Shown here in pieces: positions 1-6,548 of a stretch of 12,227 nt of DNA. Each line of letters opens with the position of its first letter. Position 1 is the first letter of the stretch. This stretch comes from Chloroflexia bacterium (GTDB taxonomy: Bacteria; Chloroflexota; Chloroflexia; Thermomicrobiales; UBA6265): the NCBI GenBank assembly GCA_013698305.1, contig JACCVC010000027.1:1-12227 (forward strand), read 5' to 3'. Under the pieces are notes generated by a model. It worked only from the letters and a program-made list of their open reading frames with translations, had not been told where the DNA came from and did not search any database. The translations under genes were made by a program, and so were the position numbers.

Positions 1-51
1 ATCATCACCTGCAACGTGCCGTCTCGTACGCACCTCGTGTCAGGACTCGCA

Positions 52-1044
52 ATGCCTTTCGCGGCGATCACAGGATGGGGAACCGCGCTTCCCGAACGCG
101 TCCTCACCAACCATGATCTTGAGTCGATGGTCGACACCACCGATGAATGGATCGTGTCGCGGACCGGCATCAGGGAACGCAGGATCGTCGGCGACCACGA
201 GTCGACCACCTCCCTCGCGACGGCGGCAGCCCGGGCCGCGCTCGAGAAGGCGGGCCGCACGCCCGACGAGATCGACCTCATCGTCGTCGGTACCGCCACC
301 CCGGACGACTTTCTCGTGTCCCAGGCGTGCCTGGTCCAGGCCGAGCTTGGCGGCAGCGCCGGAGCGTTCGACGTCGGGGCGGCCTGCGCCGGATTCGTGA
401 CCGCGCTCAGCGTCGGCTCCCAGTTCATCAACGCCGATGTCTACCACCGCGTGCTCGTGATCGGCGTCGATACCCTCACCCGCTACGTCGACTACACCGA
501 CCGATCAACCTGCGTCCTGTTCGGCGACGGCGCGGGCGCGGTCGTGCTGGAACGTTCGACTGAGAAACGCGGGCTGCTCTCGACCGTGTTGGGGGCCGAT
601 GGAGCGGGCTACAAGCACCTCTACGTGCCCGGCATGGCCAATCTCGTGCCGGAATCCGCCGACCTCTTTCCCGAATACCGCCCCTATCTCCAGATGAATG
701 GCAAGGAGGTCTTCCGGTTCGCGGTGCAGGTGATGGGTGACGCCGCCGCCGCCGCGATCGCGAAGGTCGGGATCGGGTTCGACCAGGTCGACATGCTGAT
801 CCCGCACCAGGCCAACCTGCGCATCATCGACGCCGCCGCCCGCCGGCTCGACCTGCCGCGCGACAAGGTCTGGGTTAACGTCGACCGGCTCGGCAACACG
901 TCGGCGGCGTCCGTCCCCATCGCCCTGGCCGAGGCCGCCGACTCCGAGTCGATCAAGGAAGGCGACAACGTCGTGCTGGTCGCCTTCGGCGCGGGCCTCG
1001 CCTGGGCCGCGGGCCTGGTTCGATGGGGAACTGCGGGGATTTAA
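52..1044 (+). CDS. fabH: beta-ketoacyl-ACP synthase III (FabH)
   Basis: FabH starts type II fatty-acid synthesis in the cytoplasm by condensing an acyl-CoA primer with malonyl-ACP. The 330-residue protein has the usual family length. It has the N-terminal signature ITGWGTALPE followed by DEWIVSRTGI. The catalytic triad is intact: Cys112 in AACAGF, His252 in IPHQANLR and Asn282 in GNTSAAS. The ATG at 52 is preferred because AGGA lies 6 nt upstream and the protein then begins right at the family N-terminus, with Cys112 numbered as in E. coli FabH. An in-frame GTG at 16 would add 12 residues with no match to the family. The frame is open to the left edge, so the upstream neighbour is unknown. 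fabG follows after 66 nt on the same strand, suggesting co-transcription. Substrate preference (acetyl or branched primer) cannot be read from the sequence. Confidence 0.95.
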   Translation: MPFAAITGWGTALPERVLTNHDLESMVDTTDEWIVSRTGIRERRIVGDHESTTSLATAAARAALEKAGRTPDEIDLIVVGTATPDDFLVSQACLVQAELGGSAGAFDVGAACAGFVTALSVGSQFINADVYHRVLVIGVDTLTRYVDYTDRSTCVLFGDGAGAVVLERSTEKRGLLSTVLGADGAGYKHLYVPGMANLVPESADLFPEYRPYLQMNGKEVFRFAVQVMGDAAAAAIAKVGIGFDQVDMLIPHQANLRIIDAAARRLDLPRDKVWVNVDRLGNTSAASVPIALAEAADSESIKEGDNVVLVAFGAGLAWAAGLVRWGTAGI

Positions 1045-1073
1045 CGCGTAGCGCCGGCCCTGTGTCGGCTTGG

Positions 1074-1091
1074 TGGCCGAATGCTCGGCCA
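1074..1091 (+). promoter_or_regulatory. Hairpin just upstream of the fabG start
   Basis: TGGCCGA (1074-1080) and TCGGCCA (1085-1091) form a perfect 7-bp stem closed by the loop ATGC. It ends 19 nt before the chosen fabG ATG and has no T-run after it, so it is not a typical intrinsic terminator. It could affect fabG translation or mRNA stability, or be a protein-binding palindrome. The structure is seen; any role is inferred. The loop contains the alternative in-frame ATG at 1081. Confidence 0.45.
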
Positions 1092-1110
1092 ATCTGAAAT
1101 GGAACACTAC

Positions 1111-1860
1111 ATGACTGAACAACACGTCAAGGGCGCGATCGTCACCGGCGGCACCCGAGGCATCGGCCTCGCCATCGCCAAACGCCTCGCCGAGGACGGC
1201 TTCGACCTGCTCGTTACCTACCGTGGCGACAATGAGGCGGCGCAACTTGCACGCACCGAGCTGGAAACGACCGGTCGCAACATCGAGATCATCGCCGCCG
1301 ACATCTCCAAGGCAGATGACGCCGGTCGGATCATCGAGACCGGCATGTCCCACCTCGGCAGGATCGACGCCCTCGTCAACAATGCCGGCATCACCCGTGA
1401 CACGCTGATGATGCGCATGAGCGAGTCGGACTGGGACGACGTGATCTCTACCAATCTCAAGGGGGCGTTCCTGGTCAGCAAGGCCGCGATCCGCCCAATG
1501 CTCCGCGCCCGCACTGGTCGGATCGTCAACCTCAGTTCCGTGGTCGGCCTTGTCGGCAACGCCGGTCAGGCCAACTACGCCGCCGCCAAGGCGGGCCTGA
1601 TCGGGTTGACCAAGTCCATGGCAAAAGAGGTCGGCTCTCGCGGCATCACGGTCAACGCCGTCGCGCCGGGGTTCATCGAAACCCGCCTCACCGACGTGCT
1701 GTCGGAAGACATCAAGACGCAACTGCTCAGCCAGACGCCGCTCGGCAGGTTCGGCCAGCCGGAGGATGTCGCCGGAGCGGTCTCATTCCTGCTCTCGCCG
1801 GACGCCGGTTTCATTACCGGGCAGGTGCTCACGGTCGACGGCGGTCTCTTCATGGTCTGA
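1111..1860 (+). CDS. fabG: 3-oxoacyl-ACP reductase (FabG), SDR family
   Basis: FabG carries out the NADPH-dependent reduction of 3-ketoacyl-ACP to 3-hydroxyacyl-ACP, the first reduction of each elongation cycle. The protein is a classical short-chain dehydrogenase of 249 residues. It has the cofactor loop TGGTRGIG (12-19), the NNAG motif (90-93), Asn115, and the catalytic Ser143, Tyr156 and Lys160 in the standard Y-x3-K spacing. The C-terminus (GQVLTVDGGLFM) is typical of FabG. The ATG at 1111 is chosen because GGAA lies 6 nt upstream and the cofactor loop then falls at the usual depth. ATGs at 1081 and 1099 are in frame, but the first sits in a hairpin loop. It follows fabH directly, which supports FabG over other SDR reductases such as PhaB. 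The stop at 1858-1860 is followed by a 364-nt gap. Confidence 0.94.
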   Translation: MTEQHVKGAIVTGGTRGIGLAIAKRLAEDGFDLLVTYRGDNEAAQLARTELETTGRNIEIIAADISKADDAGRIIETGMSHLGRIDALVNNAGITRDTLMMRMSESDWDDVISTNLKGAFLVSKAAIRPMLRARTGRIVNLSSVVGLVGNAGQANYAAAKAGLIGLTKSMAKEVGSRGITVNAVAPGFIETRLTDVLSEDIKTQLLSQTPLGRFGQPEDVAGAVSFLLSPDAGFITGQVLTVDGGLFMV

Positions 1861-1927
1861 TGATCACGGTACACTGGGGTACGTATTGGTCATCAAGACC
1901 GTGTCATGTTGCGCCAAGAACAGAACC

Positions 1928-2096
1928 GTCATCCTGACCGGAGCGAAGGACCCCCGCGCGAGGCGCTCGACAGCGAAGCTGGCGCCACATCTGGCATATC
2001 AGGCGTTCGCTTGGTAGAGAGGACTGGCGATTCGGATTTGCCGGGAGAAGTTCCTTCGACGGACTCAGGACAAGCTTCGCATTCGCTCGGAATGAC
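1928..2096. repeat. MITE-like palindromic repeat element, 169 bp
   Basis: The left end GTCATCCTGA (from 1928) and the reverse complement of the right end, GTCATTCCGA (from 2096), differ at two of ten positions. Each continues within a few bases into GCGAAG. Internal inverted arms include AGCGAA/TTCGCT (1972-1977 and 2006-2011) and GGCGC/GCGCC (1962-1966 and 1982-1986). The element carries no coding capacity. Ends of the GTCATcCTGA...GCGAAGGA type occur as dispersed non-coding repeats in several bacterial genomes. Copy number here cannot be judged from a single window. Confidence 0.6.
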
Positions 2097-2110
2097 AGTC
2101 GTACAGTCGT
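2095..2110. repeat. 8-bp tandem duplication at the right end of the palindromic element
   Basis: ACAGTCGT occurs twice in direct succession at 2095-2102 and 2103-2110. It overlaps the last two bases of the palindromic element. It may be a trace of an insertion or slippage event, but no matching copy was seen at the left end, so it is not a convincing target-site duplication. Confidence 0.5.
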
Positions 2111-2224
2111 ATTGTGACGAGGTACTACGCCGAGGAAACAGCCTCTGCCCTGAATATCTGGATTTCCATTCCAGTGCCTCAAGCCACTCCTCGGGGTCGG
2201 TATACTCGGTCGGAGGCCCACGCA

Positions 2225-3645
<1,421 letters not shown>

Positions 3646-3649
<4 letters not shown>

Positions 3650-4053
3650 CCGATCAGCGGCCGACAGACGCCGCCACCACCGACGTGATTCATCACTCGC
3701 GAAACAACGGTGAGGCGGTTCGCGGAACCGTGCGGGTTGCTCCCGCCGTGCTGATCCAATTAATCGAGCTGACGGTCGACGCCATCGATGGAGTCGTTGA
3801 ATTGCGACCGCGCCCCAGGCGATCCCGCCAGGCGATGAATTTCGAGGGCAAGTCCTACGATGATGGTAAGGTTCGTGTTGGCGTGATCGGCGACCGCATC
3901 GAAGCTGACATCGCGGTCACCGTGCGGCACGGCGTCAAGATCGCAAAGCTGTCGGCGTCGATTCAGGACCAGGTCAGCCGCGCGGTCGAGCGCATGCTCG
4001 GCATGACCGCAAGCTCGGTCAACATCTTCATCGACGACATCGTGGAAGCGTAG
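3646..4053 (+). CDS. Asp23/Gls24 family protein (YqhY-like)
   Basis: This small soluble protein of 135 residues belongs to the Asp23/Gls24 (DUF322) family. After a polar N-terminal tail (1-22) comes the family fold: GTVRVAPAVLIQLIE (27-41), DGVVELR (48-54), a variable loop, then VRVGVIGDRIEADIAVTVRHGVKI (77-99) and a C-terminal helix-strand pair ending SVNIFIDDIV (124-133). The start overlaps the accC stop (ATGA), and AAGGGAAGG lies just upstream, so translation is probably coupled to accC. The accC-Asp23-nusB order matches accC-yqhY-nusB of Bacillus subtilis, where yqhY is genetically linked to acetyl-CoA carboxylase activity. A role in controlling or supporting the carboxylase is therefore plausible but inferred. 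The biochemical function of the family is not established. No membrane segment is seen. Confidence 0.88.
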
Positions 4054-4095
4054 GGTTCGACGTCGTGCGGGTCCAATCTACCGCCGACACGTAGC

Positions 4096-4138
4096 GGCAG
4101 ACCCGCAGCCTGCCCTGAGCGTAGTCGAAGTGTCTGCC
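4096..4138. repeat. REP-like inverted repeat with CCTGAG...GTCGAAG core
   Basis: GGCAGAC (4096-4102) and GTCTGCC (4132-4138) are perfect inverted arms enclosing CCTGAGCGTAGTCGAAG (4114-4130). The same core occurs in reverse orientation inside the larger element at 2054-2069. It lies in the 225-nt gap between the Asp23 gene and nusB, where no gene was found. Confidence 0.5.
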
Positions 4139-4161
4139 AAAGGTCCTGAATCGTCAGACCA

Positions 4162-4188
4162 GGCCGATACCGGAGTTCAGGATCGGCC
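4162..4188 (+). other. Stem-loop upstream of nusB
   Basis: GGCCGAT (4162-4168) pairs perfectly with ATCGGCC (4182-4188) across a 13-nt loop. An alternative pairing CCTGAA/TTCAGG (4145-4150 and 4175-4180) overlaps it, so two competing folds are possible. No T-run follows. It lies about 90 nt before the nusB start. The role is unknown. Confidence 0.3.
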
Positions 4189-4278
4189 ACTAGGCGTCCC
4201 GAAGGTCGAAACTTGCTTCAAACTGCACACCGATGTCGCCCGCACACGGACCATAGCTCACAAGGAACCACTCTCTCC

Positions 4279-4842
4279 ATGACCAACGAATCACCCGAAG
4301 ACCACTCGGCCAGCAACGGCCACGAGGTCACTCCACCCACCTCCAGCACCAACTCTGGCGGCAAGAAGCGTCGGCGACGTCGGAAGTCGCCGTTTCCGGG
4401 CAATTCAACCGCCGCGGCCACCTCCACCCGCCACCAGTCGCGCGTGCTGGCGCTCCAGACGCTGTACGAGCTCGATGTCACCGACCACACCGTCGAGCAG
4501 CTGAGCGACCGGGTTCGCGACAATGAGGACATGCTTCCGATCGTGCGCGATTATGCCGGCACGCTGGTAGGCGGCGTCAGCCGTCATGCCGAGACCATCG
4601 ACGGATACATCGGCGAGGCCGCGTCAGACTTCCCGATTGCCCAGATTGCCGTGATCGACCGCAACGTTCTCCGTATCGCGGTGTATGAGCTGATGAATCA
4701 GCGCAAAACCGTCCCGGTGCGGGTGGCGATCAATGAGGCGATCGACATCGCCAAGGACTTCGGCGGCGAAAACTCCGGCAAGTTCATCCATGGCGTCCTC
4801 GCCGCCATTTCCAAACGGCTCGACGCCCCGGAAACCCCCTGA
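4279..4842 (+). CDS. nusB: transcription antitermination factor NusB
   Basis: NusB binds boxA RNA with NusE (ribosomal protein S10) and promotes processive transcription, notably of rRNA operons. The protein has 187 residues. The all-helical NusB domain starts near residue 51 with RHQSRVLALQTLYELD and runs through DRNVLRIAVYELMN (127-140). It ends in the diagnostic PVRVAINEAIDIAKDFGGE (146-164) and SGKFIHGVL (166-174). Residues 1-50 form an extra low-complexity tail rich in Ser, Thr and Asn, with a basic run KKRRRRRK at 29-36, absent from the roughly 140-residue E. coli protein. The ATG at 4279 is chosen; AAGGA lies 12 nt upstream, rather far, and there is no better start. A repeat-bearing gap separates it from the Asp23 gene, so it may have its own promoter or be read through from accC. 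Confidence 0.93.
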   Translation: MTNESPEDHSASNGHEVTPPTSSTNSGGKKRRRRRKSPFPGNSTAAATSTRHQSRVLALQTLYELDVTDHTVEQLSDRVRDNEDMLPIVRDYAGTLVGGVSRHAETIDGYIGEAASDFPIAQIAVIDRNVLRIAVYELMNQRKTVPVRVAINEAIDIAKDFGGENSGKFIHGVLAAISKRLDAPETP

Positions 4843-5036
4843 CTTGCGGGCTTCCGGCCTACCCCATGACGCGTCTGGTCGTGTATCATCCTCGGGTACG
4901 CGCCGCGCCGGGCGGCGACATTGTGAAACCGTTGCCATGGCAGTGGGCCAGGCGGCGATTGTTGATGAAACCGGCGTCAGTCGTCACCGGGCTCCTTTGC
5001 CCCATGATTGCCGTCGTCTTGAATGACCGAACAACA

Positions 5037-5042
5037 GGGAGG
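5037..5042 (+). promoter_or_regulatory. Ribosome-binding site that selects the TTG start of acpP
   Basis: GGGAGG lies 7 nt before the TTG at 5050. This strong site falls inside the reading frame that would begin at the upstream ATG at 5023, and no comparable site precedes that ATG. It therefore argues for initiation at the TTG. Confidence 0.65.
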
Positions 5043-5049
5043 AACAGGC

Positions 5050-5289
5050 TTGGCTACCGTACTCGAACGTGTGCAGGGAATCGTCGCGGAGCGCCTCGGA
5101 GTCGAAGAGGACCAGGTGACGGAGAATGCCGAGTTCATAGGCGATCTCAACGCTGACTCGCTGGATCTGGTCGAAGTCATCATGGCGATGGAGCAGGAGT
5201 TCGACGTCGAGATCAGCGACGAGGACGCCGAGAAGATCCGAACTGTTGGAGACGCCGTTTCCTACATCAATGAGCACCAGAGTTCCTGA
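5050..5289 (+). CDS. acpP: acyl carrier protein (AcpP)
   Basis: The acyl carrier protein holds growing acyl chains on a 4'-phosphopantetheine arm in fatty-acid synthesis and is the partner of FabH and FabG encoded upstream. Starting at TTG, the protein has 79 residues, the usual length. It opens VLERVQGIVAERLGV, has the attachment motif GDLNADSLDLVE with the modified Ser37, and continues through the acidic helix EFDVEISDEDAEKI to a C-terminal AVSYINEH. It is strongly acidic, as expected. The TTG at 5050 is preferred over the ATG at 5023 because GGGAGG sits 7 nt before it and the shorter product matches the family N-terminus; the ATG would add nine residues. It stands alone, 207 nt after nusB and 194 nt before tatC, so it probably has its own promoter, although none was recognised. 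Confidence 0.93.
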   Translation: MATVLERVQGIVAERLGVEEDQVTENAEFIGDLNADSLDLVEVIMAMEQEFDVEISDEDAEKIRTVGDAVSYINEHQSS

Positions 5290-5302
5290 CGCCGCGAGGC
5301 GT
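5289..5302 (+). other. Small hairpin at the acpP stop codon
   Basis: ACGCC (5289-5293) pairs with GGCGT (5298-5302) around a GCGA loop of the GNRA type, starting at the last base of the acpP stop codon. No T-run follows, so it is a poor intrinsic terminator. It may stabilise the acpP 3' end. The role is inferred. Confidence 0.25.
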
Positions 5303-5351
5303 GCGACCTTCAACAGCACGGGGGAGCGCGAGTGAAGACCGCGTTCCCTTT

Positions 5352-5370
5352 TCCACCCTCGTTGGGTGGA
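5352..5370 (+). other. Hairpin in the acpP-tatC gap
   Basis: TCCACCC (5352-5358) and GGGTGGA (5364-5370) form a perfect 7-bp stem with the loop TCGTT. A second, weaker stem ACCCCG/CGGGGT lies at 5434-5448, 36 nt before the tatC start. Neither is followed by a T-run. They may act in tatC leader RNA or may be remnants of dispersed repeats. Confidence 0.3.
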
Positions 5371-5483
5371 CGCCCCCGACGAACCGTGTGTTCCATTCTG
5401 GTCGTCTCTACCGTCGCTGACGTTTCCTGGTCGACCCCGATCCGGGGTTAAACCATGAACCTGGCTACGAAAGGAGCAGACCG

Positions 5484-6389
5484 ATGGCCCGCATGATCAA
5501 GGTTCCGGCGTGGAAGTTCACCATCCCGCGCCTCCCCAACTATGACCCCAATGAACCAGATGTCTTCGAGGAGATGACCCTTCAGGAGCATCTGGTCGAG
5601 CTCACCAGCCGCATCAAGAAGATGGTGTACGGCATCGTCGCTGGTTTTATTCTTGGTGCAATCCTGGTGCGGCCTATTCTCGGACAGATCGTTGACGCTG
5701 CAAACCTTGAGGGCAGCGGTTTGGACGTTAGGGGTCCGTCCGATCCCATCACGATTTTCTTCCGGGTCGCCCTTTACGTTGCCATTGGAATCACGCTTCC
5801 AAATATCATCTATCAGCTCGTGGCATTTCTTGCGCCCGGACTCACCCGCAAGGAGAAGCGGGTGCTGTTCACCTCGCTTCCGTTCATGTCGATCCTGTTC
5901 ATCGGCGGCGTGTCCTACGCGTACTTCTTCGCGATTCCGCGTGCGTTGGACTTTCTTTCTAACTTCCTGAGCGATTTCATTGACTGGAACATCGACGCGC
6001 AGGAAACGATCTCCTTTTACCTGGCGCTGATGATGGGCCTGGGGCTTTCGTTTCAATTGCCGGTGATCATGTTCGTGCTGGCGAAGATCGGCATCGTTTC
6101 GCCCGCCAACATGCGAAAATGGCGCAAATATGCCTATCTCGCCATTATGGTCCTGGCAGCAATCATTACTCCCACGTCAGACCCCATTAATCTCGCGTTC
6201 GTCGCTATACCGCTCCTCATTCTCTACGAAGCCGGTATCATTATTTCCTTGATGTTCGCCAAGACGTCATTGCGTACCGTGACCGCCGATACCGTTGACG
6301 GGTCGGACGCCGCCGAACCCGCGAAGCCAGCACTGACCGAGAAGACGCCGAAGCGAACACCGCAATCCGAAACACCAGACGACGTGTAG
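5484..6389 (+). CDS. tatC: Sec-independent protein translocase TatC
   Basis: TatC is the multi-spanning membrane subunit of the twin-arginine translocase that recognises RR signal peptides and exports folded proteins. The protein has 301 residues. After a 30-residue N-terminal tail comes the family motif MTLQEHLVELTSRI (31-44). Six hydrophobic segments follow, near 46-66, 92-115, 130-152, 178-200, 214-232 and 235-257. The cytoplasmic loop LAPGLTRKEKR (116-126) keeps the conserved glutamate, and GLSFQLPV (187-194) is typical. The C-terminal tail (261-301) is polar, rich in Ala, Pro and Thr, and probably cytoplasmic. AAGGAG lies 7 nt before the ATG. Third codon positions are visibly less GC-rich than in the neighbours, partly from codons for hydrophobic residues. 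No tatA is in the window. Its link to acpP is positional only. Confidence 0.94.
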   Translation: MARMIKVPAWKFTIPRLPNYDPNEPDVFEEMTLQEHLVELTSRIKKMVYGIVAGFILGAILVRPILGQIVDAANLEGSGLDVRGPSDPITIFFRVALYVAIGITLPNIIYQLVAFLAPGLTRKEKRVLFTSLPFMSILFIGGVSYAYFFAIPRALDFLSNFLSDFIDWNIDAQETISFYLALMMGLGLSFQLPVIMFVLAKIGIVSPANMRKWRKYAYLAIMVLAAIITPTSDPINLAFVAIPLLILYEAGIIISLMFAKTSLRTVTADTVDGSDAAEPAKPALTEKTPKRTPQSETPDDV

Positions 6390-6406
6390 AGAACGTCCCT
6401 GGTTAT

Positions 6407-6431
6407 GTAGCCCCGCACCTTGTGTGCGGGG
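6407..6431 (+). terminator. Hairpin repeat copy 1, candidate tatC terminator
   Basis: CCCCGCAC (6411-6418) pairs perfectly with GTGCGGGG (6424-6431) around the loop CTTGT, preceded by GTAG. It starts 17 nt after the tatC stop. The following TATTCC is only weakly T-rich. Its position between convergent genes and its strong stem support a terminator role. Confidence 0.5.
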
Positions 6432-6511
6432 TATTCCAATACCGTGAATCCAGAACAGAACCGGCGCATCGCGGCAAGAACATCTTGCGAAACCGGACAG
6501 AACCTCATCTT

Positions 6512-6537
6512 CCCCGTACACCTCGGTCCGGGGCTAC
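6512..6537 (-). terminator. Hairpin repeat copy 2, candidate terminator of the NFACT gene
   Basis: Read on the minus strand, this begins GTAGCCCCG and ends ACGGGG. It is an inverted, diverged copy of the hairpin at 6407-6431, identical at about 21 of 26 aligned positions. The stem CCCCGGAC/GTACGGGG has one mismatch. It starts 11 nt after the NFACT stop, a natural place for a terminator on that strand. Confidence 0.45.
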
Positions 6538-6548
6538 CGACGCCACGA

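Larger units (their letters stand above)
1861..2224. other. fabG-accC intergenic region
   Basis: No credible gene was found here; short open frames lack both a ribosome site and family resemblance. The stretch holds an inverted repeat CACGGT/ACCGTG (1865-1870 and 1898-1903), the palindromic element at 1928-2096, an 8-bp tandem duplication at 2095-2110, and the accC ribosome-binding site GGAGG at 2212-2216. TATACT at 2201-2206 resembles a -10 box, but no matching -35 was found and its transcript would start within the ribosome site. Confidence 0.6.

Noticed and set aside
16..51. Upstream GTG start for fabH
   Set aside because: The added residues do not fit the FabH N-terminus, and ATG 52 has AGGA at good spacing.
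505..1722. Long minus-strand open frame across fabH and fabG
   Set aside because: It lies antisense to two well-supported genes, has no family motif or ribosome site, and is expected from GC-rich codon phasing.
2201..2206. TATACT as a -10 promoter box for accC
   Set aside because: No acceptable -35 lies 16-18 nt upstream, and the transcript would begin at the edge of the GGAGG ribosome site, leaving almost no leader.
5434..5448. ACCCCG/CGGGGT hairpin as a terminator before tatC
   Set aside because: The stem is only 6 bp, no T-run follows, and the tatC ribosome site is close; it is kept only as a possible leader structure.
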